Of a stretch of DNA of 13,238 nt, positions 1 through 6,834 are shown piece by piece; position 1 is the first letter of the stretch, and every line of letters begins with the position of its first letter. The translations under genes were made by a program, and so were the position numbers. The stretch covers positions 1 through 13,238 of the forward strand of contig CAJXPP010000034.1 of assembly GCA_913058195.1 (NCBI GenBank), given 5' to 3'. The notes under the pieces are model-generated. The model ran no database searches. It was not told the DNA's origin and was given only the letters and a program-made list of their open reading frames with translations. This stretch comes from an uncultured Gammaproteobacteria bacterium. Its GTDB lineage: Bacteria; Pseudomonadota; Gammaproteobacteria; Nitrosococcales; Methylophagaceae.

Positions 1-47
1 GAGATCATGCCTAGTCTCGTGGGCTCGGAGATGTGTATAAGAGACAG
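1..47. other. Illumina Nextera i7/read-2 adapter contamination at contig end
   Basis: This is synthetic sequence, not genome. Bases 1-5 (GAGAT) match the end of the P7 flow-cell primer. Bases 6-13 (CATGCCTA) are an 8-base i7 index, which I recognise as Nextera N706. Bases 14-28 (GTCTCGTGGGCTCGG) are the Nextera read-2 linker, and bases 29-47 (AGATGTGTATAAGAGACAG) are the Tn5 mosaic end. The genome therefore starts at base 48, and the gene running off this edge is cut by library construction rather than by biology. Confidence 0.98.
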
Positions 48-203
48 ATCTTTTTGAATCCCTTCTTGCTTTACTTCTTTGCCAGACTTCACTGCTTTAC
101 GATTTTTATTCACATTCTGACGTTTATTATGTTGCGTCTTTTTTGCTTTTTTCTTATCAACAACACCCATTTTGAGCAGTTGATCTTGTAATGATTCAGC
201 CAT
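48..203 (-). CDS. DUF2058 (YaiL-like) protein, N-terminal part only
   Basis: This is the first 52 codons of a minus-strand gene that would continue past base 48 but is cut by the adapter. It starts with ATG at 203-201, preceded by an AAGAG ribosome-site-like stretch. The N-terminus begins MAESLQDQLLKMGVVDKKKA and then runs into a very Lys/Arg/Gln-rich helix (KKTQHNKRQN, NKNRKAVKSGK). A start of the type 'LQ[DE]QLLK.G[LV]V[DN]KKKA' is what I know from DUF2058 proteins such as E. coli YaiL, a small basic protein of unsettled role described as polysome- or nucleoid-associated. It lies 30 bp downstream of plsY on the same strand, so it is probably co-transcribed. The family assignment rests on the N-terminus alone. 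Confidence 0.8.
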
Positions 204-233
204 AATTTACTCTTTGCATTATCTCAAAATGAT

Positions 234-830
234 TTATTTTGACTTGGTTTCTTCACCAGCCAATAAGCGTTTAATATTGGCATGATGTCTTGCCACCAGC
301 AAAATAGCCATCACCAAGACAATCCAGCGGGCAGTGACACTCTCTAGAAACCATAAGCTATAAACAGGTGCTAGTGAGGATGCAAGAATTGCCGAAAGTG
401 ATGAAATACGTGTGACTAAAAAGACAACTAACCACGTTAACAACACTACGCCAGCCATAGCGGGGGAGAGTGCTAGAAAGCCGCCTAATGCCGTTGCCAC
501 GCCTTTACCACCTTTAAACTGAAAAAAGACGGGAAAGAGGTGACCCAAAAAGGCGGCTAATGCCGTTGCTGCAACCCAACATTGCTCTAAACCTAGTAGT
601 ATCGCAATAACGACGGGGATCACACCCTTGATGACATCAATTATCAATACGGTGGCTGCCAGCTTTTTGCCGCCAAACCGCAATACATTGGTGGCACCAG
701 GGTTACCAGATCCTTGCGTACGTGGATCGGGCAGTCCGGCTAATTTACACAACACAATCGCACTCGATAAAGAGCCGATTAAATACGCGCCTACAATTAC
801 CGCTATCGGTAAAGCAAGTGTTTCAAGCAT
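234..830 (-). CDS. plsY: Acyl-phosphate:glycerol-3-phosphate acyltransferase PlsY
   Basis: Inner-membrane enzyme that transfers an acyl group from acyl-phosphate (made by PlsX) to glycerol-3-phosphate, giving lysophosphatidate, the first step of phospholipid synthesis. Counting from the ATG at 830-828, the protein has 198 residues, close to the usual ~200. The three family motifs are visible: the GSL segment near residues 19-21, the glycine-rich GSGNPGATN at 40-48 and GHLFPVFFQFKGGKG at 96-110. Several hydrophobic helices and the conserved RHHANIKRLLAG tail (181-192) are also present. A GTG four codons upstream (842-840) is in frame, but it lies inside the AGGTG that looks like the ribosome site for the ATG nine bases further on, so the ATG is preferred. 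Its substrate is made by GpsA, also encoded in this window. It is divergent from folB. Confidence 0.96.
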   Translation of the reverse strand: MLETLALPIAVIVGAYLIGSLSSAIVLCKLAGLPDPRTQGSGNPGATNVLRFGGKKLAATVLIIDVIKGVIPVVIAILLGLEQCWVAATALAAFLGHLFPVFFQFKGGKGVATALGGFLALSPAMAGVVLLTWLVVFLVTRISSLSAILASSLAPVYSLWFLESVTARWIVLVMAILLVARHHANIKRLLAGEETKSK

Positions 831-861
831 GGTATGATGCACCTCATTTGATTGAGCTCGT

Positions 862-867
862 ATTATA
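862..867 (-). promoter_or_regulatory. Candidate -10 box for plsY
   Basis: The minus strand reads TATAAT at 867-862, a perfect sigma70 -10 box. It would start transcription near 855, about 25 bases before the plsY ATG and just before its AGGTG ribosome site. No good -35 is visible at 16-18 bp (TGTAGA at 17 bp is poor), so this is only a candidate. Confidence 0.4.
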
Positions 868-899
868 GGGCTATTTGTACTTTTTCTACACAGAGACTT

Positions 900-1250
900 A
901 TGGACAAAATATTTCTTAACGATCTACATATCGACACTATCATCGGCATTTATGACTGGGAACGCGAAACACTGCAAACACTCAGTTTTGATTTAGAAAT
1001 GGATTGGGATATTCGTAAAGCAGCAAAAAGTGACGATATTACCGACACATTAGATTACGGATCAGTTGCTAATACCATCGTTGAATTTGTTGAAGCTAGT
1101 CATTATCAACTCATTGAAACATTAGCAGAAGATCTTGCTTCTTTATTGCTGAACAAATTCCCCATTCCAAAACTTAAACTCACGTTAAGCAAGCCCGTCG
1201 CATTACATGGGCAGAACATTGCTAGAATTGTAATTGAGCGCCAAAAATAA
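900..1250 (+). CDS. folB: Dihydroneopterin aldolase FolB
   Basis: Cytoplasmic enzyme of folate synthesis that cleaves 7,8-dihydroneopterin to 6-hydroxymethyl-7,8-dihydropterin and glycolaldehyde; family members also epimerise to dihydromonapterin. The protein has 116 residues, near the ~120 usual for the family. It shows the N-terminal IDTIIGIYDWERE (11-23, with the conserved YDWE), LDYGSV (51-56), LIETLAE (71-77) and SKPVAL with the catalytic Lys98. The frame is open upstream to 852, but the family N-terminus (M-[DX]-[KI]-[IV]-F) matches the ATG at 900, which has AGAGA just ahead of it. The stop overlaps the folK start by one base (TAATG), so translation of the two is probably coupled. Confidence 0.95.
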   Translation: MDKIFLNDLHIDTIIGIYDWERETLQTLSFDLEMDWDIRKAAKSDDITDTLDYGSVANTIVEFVEASHYQLIETLAEDLASLLLNKFPIPKLKLTLSKPVALHGQNIARIVIERQK

Positions 1251-1783
1251 TGTCCTCGTCCCAGTCTGGCTATCTGCTAGGTATCGGCAGCAATATTGAG
1301 CCTCACGAGAATATTAAGCAAATCATTGCTTTATTACTTAAGTATTATCCTCAACTTACATTAAGCCGCGTTCTTTCTATTCCCCCCATTGGGATGAATA
1401 GTACGAGAGACTTCCTCAATGTAGTGGCATTTATTGAAACAAATGATGCTGAACAAGACTTAAAGCAGATCTGTAATTCAATTGAAATCACCCTCGGCCG
1501 CAACCGGAACGATCCCGATCGCAAGACAAAAGATCGGCCTGCTGATTTGGATATTCTAACTAAGATTAATTTCCCTCTCGATGCCGCTGTCGCAGCACAT
1601 ACGATTACGGATGAATATTTTCTTTATCCCTTATTGGACGAAGTTTTCGGCTATTTGATGGGCGAGCCATTTGATATGCTCCAATCTGGCATCACTCTTA
1701 GTATAAATAACTTAACGTTTGGACAAACGGCGACCACCATCAACAGGAATGCTGGCACCGGTAATAAAGGGATTATCGAGTAA
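1250..1783 (+). CDS. folK: 6-hydroxymethyl-7,8-dihydropterin pyrophosphokinase FolK
   Basis: Transfers pyrophosphate from ATP to the FolB product, preparing it for joining to p-aminobenzoate by dihydropteroate synthase. The protein has 177 residues, slightly longer than E. coli FolK (~160). It contains GIGSNI (11-16), the substrate-binding FLNVV (55-59), GRNRND (83-88) and RPADLDIL (96-103), whose Asp99 and Asp101 correspond to the magnesium-binding DxD of the family. The segment after residue ~105 is more divergent from E. coli FolK. The ATG overlaps the folB stop by one base. The last 23 residues (from ~155) are encoded opposite the end of folM, so both genes use the same 72 bp. The extra C-terminal tail contains FGQTATTI and then a Gly/Asn-rich end. 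Confidence 0.92.
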   Translation: MSSSQSGYLLGIGSNIEPHENIKQIIALLLKYYPQLTLSRVLSIPPIGMNSTRDFLNVVAFIETNDAEQDLKQICNSIEITLGRNRNDPDRKTKDRPADLDILTKINFPLDAAVAAHTITDEYFLYPLLDEVFGYLMGEPFDMLQSGITLSINNLTFGQTATTINRNAGTGNKGIIE

Positions 1784-2434
1784 GCTTTTAACCGCCAAAT
1801 AGACCGGTTCAACACCACCTTCTTTTGCTAGCGGTGTTTCATCTAACATCTGCTGCTGTACTGCAGCTGAATGTTGACTAGTAAATAGCACCGGCCCAGG
1901 TGCAACGGCATTTACCTTAATACTTGGTGCTAATTTTTTAGCAAGCACTAACATCATATTATGTAAACCAGCTTTCGTTGTGCCATAAATATCAAAGCGT
2001 GGTGTTGGGTTTTCCACATTGATATCCGTTATATGGATAATGTCAGCTGGGCAGTCATTTTCACCTTTAAGTAGCTCTTGCAAGCCTTGGCTAATTAAAA
2101 AGGGCGCCATCATATGTACATTAAAGAACTGTTCATACTGTGCAGCAGCTTCGGCCAAGTCAGTTGATGTTGGTGCAAAAGATGAAGCATTATGAATCAA
2201 GGCTCTAAAGCTAGTGCAATGCTGTTTTAACTCGTCAACAAACTGTAATATTGCAGCACTATTATTGAATTCGGCGCGGACTGTTTTGATACCCATTTGT
2301 TCCAAAACTTGGATTTCATCGGTACGGGTACGATAATGAGCAATAACGGTGTAACCTGCTTGATGAAGGCGCATTGCAATATGATGGCCTATACGGCGCC
2401 CAGCACCAGTAACTAAAATTGCATTTTCTAACAC
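1712..2434 (-). CDS. folM: Dihydromonapterin/dihydrofolate reductase FolM (short-chain dehydrogenase)
   Basis: NADPH-dependent short-chain dehydrogenase of the FolM/PTR1 pteridine reductase group, which reduces dihydromonapterin and, weakly, dihydrofolate. It has 240 residues, the same size as E. coli FolM. The cofactor motif is TGAGRRIG (9-16), with the Arg typical of pteridine reductases rather than ordinary SDRs, followed by HYRTR (33-37). HNAS lies at 81-84, and the catalytic Tyr150 and Lys154 sit in YGTTK. Thr136 in HITDI stands where most SDRs have Ser, as in FolM. The C-terminus TGASIPVDGGRRL is family-like. The start is GTG (2434-2432) with AAGGTG seven bases upstream. Its position beside folB and folK supports a pterin substrate over a general SDR role. 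Confidence 0.9.
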   Translation of the reverse strand: MLENAILVTGAGRRIGHHIAMRLHQAGYTVIAHYRTRTDEIQVLEQMGIKTVRAEFNNSAAILQFVDELKQHCTSFRALIHNASSFAPTSTDLAEAAAQYEQFFNVHMMAPFLISQGLQELLKGENDCPADIIHITDINVENPTPRFDIYGTTKAGLHNMMLVLAKKLAPSIKVNAVAPGPVLFTSQHSAAVQQQMLDETPLAKEGGVEPVYLAVKSLLDNPFITGASIPVDGGRRLSKR

Positions 2435-2446
2435 TTAATGACACCT

Positions 2447-2452
2447 TATATT
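2447..2452 (+). promoter_or_regulatory. Candidate -10 box immediately before the MidA-family gene
   Basis: TATATT at 2447-2452 lies 10 bases before the ATG at 2463. If it is used, transcription would begin at or within a few bases of the start codon, giving a leaderless message. The spacing and the lack of any ribosome site agree with this, but the -35 is weak, so the call is tentative. Confidence 0.25.
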
Positions 2453-2462
2453 TCACCTATTT

Positions 2463-3629
2463 ATGACTAATAAACTACCTGTACCTGACCCTATCGCGCA
2501 ACAGCATAGCGATCAACTGTTAGCCTCTATTAAACAAAAAATTGCCGCGGCGGGTGGTAAAATTACTTTTGCCGAATATATGCAGCATTGCCTTTACCTT
2601 CCGGGATTAGGCTACTACAGTGCGGGTAGTTATAAGTTAGGCGAGCAGGGGGACTTCACTACGGCACCGGAAATATCACCGCTTTTCTCTCAAACACTTG
2701 CCCACCATATCCGTGATGTTTTTTCTCAAATTACTCCGTCAAACATTCTTGAATTTGGTGCTGGTAGCGGAAAAATGGCAGTAGAAATTCTAAAAGAACT
2801 CGATCAGCAATCATGCTTACCTGAGCATTATTATATTATCGAAGCAAGTGCTGACTTATTCCAAAGACAAAAAATATTAGTTGCTGAAGAAATAGCGCAC
2901 CTAAGAGACAGGGTAATATGGCTAAATGAATTACCAAAAAACTTTATTGGCGTTATCCTTGCCAATGAAGTCTGCGATGCGATGCCAGTGCACAGCCTAC
3001 ACTTCCAGAATGGTGAGGTCAAAGAACGCTATATTGGCCTTGAAAATGACCAATTACAGTGGTGTGAGGATAAGCTATCCCAAGAAGAGTTACTCAGTCA
3101 TGCCAATGATATTCAAACCTTGATTGGCGATATTGAGGTAATCACTGAAGTTAACTTGGCCTCGCAAGCATGGCTAGCAAGCCTCTCTGAGAGCTTACAG
3201 CTAGGCGCGATATTCATTATCGATTACGGCTACCCTAAAGCAAGCTATTATCATCCTCAGCGCAGTGACGGCACCTTAATGTGCTACTACCAGCATCAAG
3301 GCCATAGCAACCCACTTATCTTACAAGGCCTACAAGACATTACTGCTCATATTGATTTTACTGCCTTGGCCCAAATTGCTCTTGATAATGGTTTAGATGT
3401 GGATGGCTTCCAGTCTCAAGCTGATTTTTTATTGGCAGGAGGAATAACTGAACTGGCTAATAGAGTCCAAGAAAATGATGAGCTGAGCTTATTTAAACAG
3501 GCAACGGAGATAAAACGGCTAACACTTCCATCAGAAATGGGCGAAACGTTTAAAGTTCTAACCTTGAGTCGCTCCCTTAATCATCCATTGTCTAAATGCC
3601 AATTAGCCGACCGACGCTATAACTTGTGA
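2463..3629 (+). CDS. MidA/NDUFAF7-family SAM-dependent methyltransferase
   Basis: Class I SAM-dependent methyltransferase of the MidA/NDUFAF7 family (old DUF185). The mitochondrial member methylates an arginine of a complex I subunit; bacterial substrates are largely unknown. The protein has 388 residues, a normal length. Family landmarks are ITFAEYMQHCLYLPGLGYYS (34-53), GDFTTAPEISPLF (63-75), the SAM-binding LEFGAGSGK (97-104 region), YYIIEAS (123-129) and ANEVCDAMPV (167-176). A later part around GAIFIIDYGYPKASYYHPQR and GTLMCYY is also typical. The ATG has no recognisable ribosome site (CACCTATTT precedes it), and no later start keeps the conserved N-terminus. Only 28 bp separate it from the divergent folM start, so the promoters must overlap coding DNA. 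The gene is followed by a terminator hairpin. Confidence 0.9.
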   Translation: MTNKLPVPDPIAQQHSDQLLASIKQKIAAAGGKITFAEYMQHCLYLPGLGYYSAGSYKLGEQGDFTTAPEISPLFSQTLAHHIRDVFSQITPSNILEFGAGSGKMAVEILKELDQQSCLPEHYYIIEASADLFQRQKILVAEEIAHLRDRVIWLNELPKNFIGVILANEVCDAMPVHSLHFQNGEVKERYIGLENDQLQWCEDKLSQEELLSHANDIQTLIGDIEVITEVNLASQAWLASLSESLQLGAIFIIDYGYPKASYYHPQRSDGTLMCYYQHQGHSNPLILQGLQDITAHIDFTALAQIALDNGLDVDGFQSQADFLLAGGITELANRVQENDELSLFKQATEIKRLTLPSEMGETFKVLTLSRSLNHPLSKCQLADRRYNL

Positions 3630-3637
3630 ATAACAAT

Positions 3638-3665
3638 AAAAAAGGAGCCGAAGCTCCCTTTCTTT
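3638..3665. terminator. Bidirectional rho-independent terminator with UUCG loop
   Basis: The stem GGAGC (3644-3648) / GCTCC (3653-3657) encloses a four-base loop. Read on the minus strand the loop is TTCG, the stem extends to about 9 pairs (one G-U pair and three A-U pairs) and it is followed by TTTTTT, a textbook terminator for the 7152-3686 operon. On the plus strand the same hairpin is followed by TTTCTTT and can end the MidA-family transcript 8 bases after its stop. Confidence 0.9.
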
Positions 3666-3685
3666 AATCCCAAATCATTAGATAT

Positions 3686-4570
3686 TTACTCTTTCAATGT
3701 CTCAAGTTGTTTTTTCAAATTTTCAATTTCTTCAGACATTTCGAAAATAATTTCTTTCATACTGCCTACATCGTGACGTAAATTTGCTGCATCTTGCTTA
3801 CTACGTGCAACATCTTCTAATAATTCAGGTGTTACAGAACTAGTATCACCCTCTTTACGTTCTTTCGCCGTAGCTAATACTGTCGCAATATCAATAATGA
3901 TCCAGTTACCACGCTCTGTACCTGTTTCAGGGTCAAGGTAATAAGACTGACCTTTATCTAACGCAACACGAACAGCGGGTTTAGAATCAAATGAGCGCTT
4001 TCCTGGTAACAAAGGATTAAGACGTCGATCGATATCTGCTCCAGTTGCTATATCTTTTTCCCTGTATGTCTCATGAACAATACCAAAGATAATATTTAAA
4101 CGACCATCACTGATAAAAACACGGCCCGTAGTCGTTTTTTTCTCTTTTGCTATTGAGCCAGCGTGAGTGCCGATTGAAACAAAGTTAATATCTTCATTAG
4201 GCTGTGCCTGACCAAAACCACTAGAAAGCGCGGTACTTAATACTTGTAGTTCACTACGAGCAAACAGTGGCACTTCTGTTGTTTTAAACAATTTTTCTTC
4301 TACGACATACAAAGAACTCAATACTGTGCGCATTTGATCACTACTTAATGACTCAGGGTGCTCATTGGCTCCACCGGCTACATCACGATTAACAACTTTG
4401 ACATACTGCAAGCCTGTTTCCCACAAAGTATTGCCATCCTGCCCCAGTAAAATATCATCTTCTGTCGGTTCTTTATCTACTGTAAACAAACCTCCACCAC
4501 ATGCTGTCAATCCACCAGCAAGCATCATGCTAATCACAATTGCACGGCCTAATTTAACACTCTTACGCAT
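3686..4570 (-). CDS. Unrecognised lipoprotein with C-terminal coiled coil
   Basis: I do not recognise this protein. It has 294 residues. The N-terminus is a lipoprotein signal: positive MRKSVKLGR, a hydrophobic stretch, then the lipobox LTAC with Cys24. The residue after Cys is Gly rather than Asp, which by the usual Lol rule favours the outer membrane. Residues ~30-240 look like a soluble mixed alpha/beta region, with segments such as GRVFISDGRLNIIFGIVHETY (split around 148-170) and NWIIIDIATVLA. Residues ~247-293 form a charged heptad-like helix (SEEIENLKKQLETLKE), a likely coiled coil. The ribosome site is GAGAGG seven bases before ATG. It lies 12 bp after gpsA and just before the terminator, so it is the last gene of the arsR-secB-gpsA operon. 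A periplasm-facing envelope role is inferred from the signal only. Confidence 0.8.
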   Translation of the reverse strand: MRKSVKLGRAIVISMMLAGGLTACGGGLFTVDKEPTEDDILLGQDGNTLWETGLQYVKVVNRDVAGGANEHPESLSSDQMRTVLSSLYVVEEKLFKTTEVPLFARSELQVLSTALSSGFGQAQPNEDINFVSIGTHAGSIAKEKKTTTGRVFISDGRLNIIFGIVHETYREKDIATGADIDRRLNPLLPGKRSFDSKPAVRVALDKGQSYYLDPETGTERGNWIIIDIATVLATAKERKEGDTSSVTPELLEDVARSKQDAANLRHDVGSMKEIIFEMSEEIENLKKQLETLKE

Positions 4571-4582
4571 AAATTTTCCTCT

Positions 4583-5626
4583 CTAAATTTTTGCTACTTT
4601 CGTAGGATTAAGCGCTTCTGCTTTTTGCTCCCTACAAAGTAAGGCTTGCACCGATTCACGTGGGTCACGCCCTTCAAATAATATCTTACAAACTTGTTCT
4701 ACAATTGGCATTTCAACACCAGCTTGCTCGGCACGCAATAATACTTCACGTGCTGCATGCATGCCTTCAACTGTTTTACCAACCTTAATTACCGCATCTT
4801 CAACACTTAATCCGTTGCCAATAGCGAGCCCAAGTTGGCGATTACGACTTTGATTATCTGTACAGGTTAATATTAAGTCACCAATTCCAGATAAGCCAAA
4901 CATTGTATCGGTCTCAGCTCCTAAACTGGCTGCTAAGCGTAAAATTTCAGCCATACCTCGAGTAATCAAGGCTGCTCGTGCATTCGCACCATAACCCAGA
5001 CCATCAGATATACCTGCACTTATTGCCAAGACATTCTTAACCGTACCACCTATCTGAACCCCCAACATATCCGACGAGGTATAAACTCGTAATGTTGAAC
5101 TATGCATTGACGAGGCCAAAGCTTGATTAAAAGCCTCGTCAGGAGAAGCGGTGGTAATTGCTGTCGGTAGATCTTTTGCCACTTCAGCAGCAAATGAAGG
5201 ACCAGAAATTACCGCTAATGAATGCGTTTCACCTAAAATATCACGTGCGGTTTCATATAAAAATCGACCTGTTTCAGGCGTTAAGCCTTTGGTAGCCCAA
5301 CTGACTGGCGTACCGTCTGTAATATGTGGCTTCACTTGCTCTAATATGCCACTAAAAGCAATGCTCGGGACTGAGACTAATACATGTTTCGCTCTTACCA
5401 ATGCCTGTTCTAAATCAGCAACAACGGTAAGCATTTCGGGAAATGCTAAACCAGGCAAGTAACGCTCATTACTTGCCGTTTTTTTCATATCAGCAATATG
5501 ATTTTCATCTCTTCCCCACAGTAAAACCTCATTGCCGTTTCTGGCAATAGCAATTGCTAATGCGGTTCCCCATGCTCCAGCACCTATTACTAGAGTAGGG
5601 TAGAGTGAGTTATATTGCTTAGACAA
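4583..5626 (-). CDS. gpsA: NAD(P)-dependent glycerol-3-phosphate dehydrogenase GpsA
   Basis: Cytoplasmic enzyme that reduces dihydroxyacetone phosphate to sn-glycerol-3-phosphate, the backbone for phospholipids and the substrate of PlsY. It has 347 residues against 339 in E. coli. The nucleotide-binding GAGAWGTA is at 15-22, ATKGL at 111-115 (Lys113), SGPSFA at 141-146 and GGTVKN at 193-198 with the catalytic Lys197. NARAALITRG (215-224) and GLSGIGDLILTC (244-255) follow. No ATG or GTG precedes the GAGAWG motif in frame. The only start is TTG at 5626-5624, five bases after the secB stop and without a clear ribosome site, so translation is probably coupled to secB. The secB-gpsA order is the same as in E. 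coli. Confidence 0.97.
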   Translation of the reverse strand: MSKQYNSLYPTLVIGAGAWGTALAIAIARNGNEVLLWGRDENHIADMKKTASNERYLPGLAFPEMLTVVADLEQALVRAKHVLVSVPSIAFSGILEQVKPHITDGTPVSWATKGLTPETGRFLYETARDILGETHSLAVISGPSFAAEVAKDLPTAITTASPDEAFNQALASSMHSSTLRVYTSSDMLGVQIGGTVKNVLAISAGISDGLGYGANARAALITRGMAEILRLAASLGAETDTMFGLSGIGDLILTCTDNQSRNRQLGLAIGNGLSVEDAVIKVGKTVEGMHAAREVLLRAEQAGVEMPIVEQVCKILFEGRDPRESVQALLCREQKAEALNPTKVAKI

Positions 5627-5631
5627 TGTGT

Positions 5632-6105
5632 TTAGTGTTTTGCTTGAGCAGCTTGTTTTTTAGCTTGCTCAATTTGATTCATATACAAAGCATCAAAGTT
5701 AACAGGCGCAAGTACTAATTGTGGGAAACCACCTTTTAATACGATGTCTGAAATAACTTCGCGTGCAAATGGGAATAATGTATTAGGACAGTAACTGCCT
5801 ATTAACGGACCCATTTCTTGATCTGAATAGCCAGTTAGCGTAAAGATACCAGCTTGTTTAACTTCAGCTAAGAAAGCCACTTTATCTTCAACTTTTGCTG
5901 TTACTGTTACTGTCAGCAAAATTTCATGATTATCTTCATCGATACGCGTGTATTCGTTGCCTAATTGAAGATCTAGTTGTGGCTTCCATTCATCACGAAA
6001 AATCTCAGGCGTATTCGGTGTTTCGAAAGAGATATCTTTAGTGTAAATTTTTTGAATTACAAAGCGCGCTTGTTGATCTTCTGTTGGTGCATTTTCTTCA
6101 GCCAT
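5632..6105 (-). CDS. secB: Protein-export chaperone SecB
   Basis: Tetrameric cytosolic chaperone that keeps precursor proteins unfolded and hands them to SecA for export through SecYEG. It has 157 residues, matching E. coli SecB (155). Family landmarks are ARFVIQKIYTKDISFETPN (13-31), the WKPQLDLQL strand (40-48), the acidic/beta segment ending in VTVTAKV, QAGIFTL (84-90) and LIGSYCPNTLFPFAREVISD (101-120). A Gln/Lys/Ala-rich tail follows. The ATG has AAGGA upstream at good spacing. It lies 22 bp after grxC and 5 bp before gpsA. SecB is largely restricted to Proteobacteria, which helps place the organism. Confidence 0.98.
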   Translation of the reverse strand: MAEENAPTEDQQARFVIQKIYTKDISFETPNTPEIFRDEWKPQLDLQLGNEYTRIDEDNHEILLTVTVTAKVEDKVAFLAEVKQAGIFTLTGYSDQEMGPLIGSYCPNTLFPFAREVISDIVLKGGFPQLVLAPVNFDALYMNQIEQAKKQAAQAKH

Positions 6106-6127
6106 CGGACTTCCTTAAAAATTATAG

Positions 6128-6385
6128 TTACGACTGGGCTAGCAAGCTATCCAGTTGTTTCGATTGATTCAGTGCTACTAGATCGGTATAGCCACCAATA
6201 GCGTTATTGTTTATAAATATTTGCGGCACCGTTCGCTGCCGACTTTTTTTCATCATTTCTTCGCGTTTAGAAGTGTCAGTATCAATACGAATTTCAGTAT
6301 ATGTGACACCTTTACGTTCTAATAACTTCTTCGCCATAACACAATAGGGGCACTGTCCCGTTGAGTACACTTCGACTTTAGCCAT
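6128..6385 (-). CDS. grxC: Glutaredoxin 3 (GrxC)
   Basis: Small glutathione-dependent dithiol oxidoreductase that reduces disulfides and glutathionylated proteins. It has 85 residues, against 83 in E. coli Grx3. The active site CPYC is at Cys12 and Cys15, followed by a Lys-rich helix. The cis-proline TVP is at 52-54 and the glutathione-binding Gly-Gly at 64-65, followed by Y-T-D. KREEMMKKS (40-48) matches the Grx3 type rather than Grx1. It sits 18 bp after the rhodanese gene and 22 bp before secB, the conserved yibN-grxC-secB-gpsA order. Confidence 0.97.
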   Translation of the reverse strand: MAKVEVYSTGQCPYCVMAKKLLERKGVTYTEIRIDTDTSKREEMMKKSRQRTVPQIFINNNAIGGYTDLVALNQSKQLDSLLAQS

Positions 6386-6403
6386 AAGACCATAACCCTC
6401 TGA

Positions 6404-6820
6404 TTAATTAAATAGGGGCAACTTGGCATCTTTCCAAGTATTTAAGCCACCCGTTAAAATATATACTTCTGAAAACCCCTTAGCTTTAAGTTGTTTTGCA
6501 GCAGTTCTAGATCGTTGACCACTTGCACAAACCAATATAATAGGCTGGGCTTGATCTTTTAACGACGTGTCTTCCGCTACTTTAGATAGCGGCAAACTGA
6601 CCGAGTCTGCAATATGTTCTTTTGCAAATTCAGTTGGTTCCCTAATATCTAAAAACACCCCTTTTTGCTTATTCACTATCTGGATAGCTTGTGCCGTCCC
6701 GATAGCTGAAAAGCCAGCTAACTTTTGGTGCAAAGAGTTTGATAACACTAAATAAGCTAATACGACAAATGCCGATACTAGCAGCCAGTGATTAATTACA
6801 AATTCGCCTACATGTTCCAT
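6404..6820 (-). CDS. Membrane-anchored rhodanese-like sulfurtransferase (YibN type)
   Basis: Single-domain rhodanese with an N-terminal membrane helix, the type called YibN in E. coli. It has 138 residues. A hydrophobic helix spans ~10-28 (NHWLLVSAFVVLAYLVLSN), and the rhodanese domain runs from ~38 to the end: VFLDIREPTEF (55-65), HI..SVSLPL and the active-site loop CASGQRS with Cys98 as the likely persulfide carrier. The C-terminal EVYILTGGLNTWKDAKLPL is typical. An AAGG ribosome site precedes the ATG. It lies 14 bp after the arsR-type gene and directly before grxC, which suggests linked sulfur-transfer and thiol functions; the true sulfur donor and acceptor cannot be read from sequence. 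Confidence 0.93.
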   Translation of the reverse strand: MEHVGEFVINHWLLVSAFVVLAYLVLSNSLHQKLAGFSAIGTAQAIQIVNKQKGVFLDIREPTEFAKEHIADSVSLPLSKVAEDTSLKDQAQPIILVCASGQRSRTAAKQLKAKGFSEVYILTGGLNTWKDAKLPLFN

Positions 6821-6834
6821 ATTAAAACCTTAAA

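Noticed and set aside
831..842. GTG start for plsY at 842
   Set aside because: The GTG is part of the AGGTG that serves as ribosome site for the ATG at 830, and the added MHHT residues are not seen in PlsY.
852..899. Upstream extension of folB to an ATG at 852
   Set aside because: It adds 16 residues unlike any FolB N-terminus, overlaps the divergent promoter region, and the ATG at 900 matches the family start.
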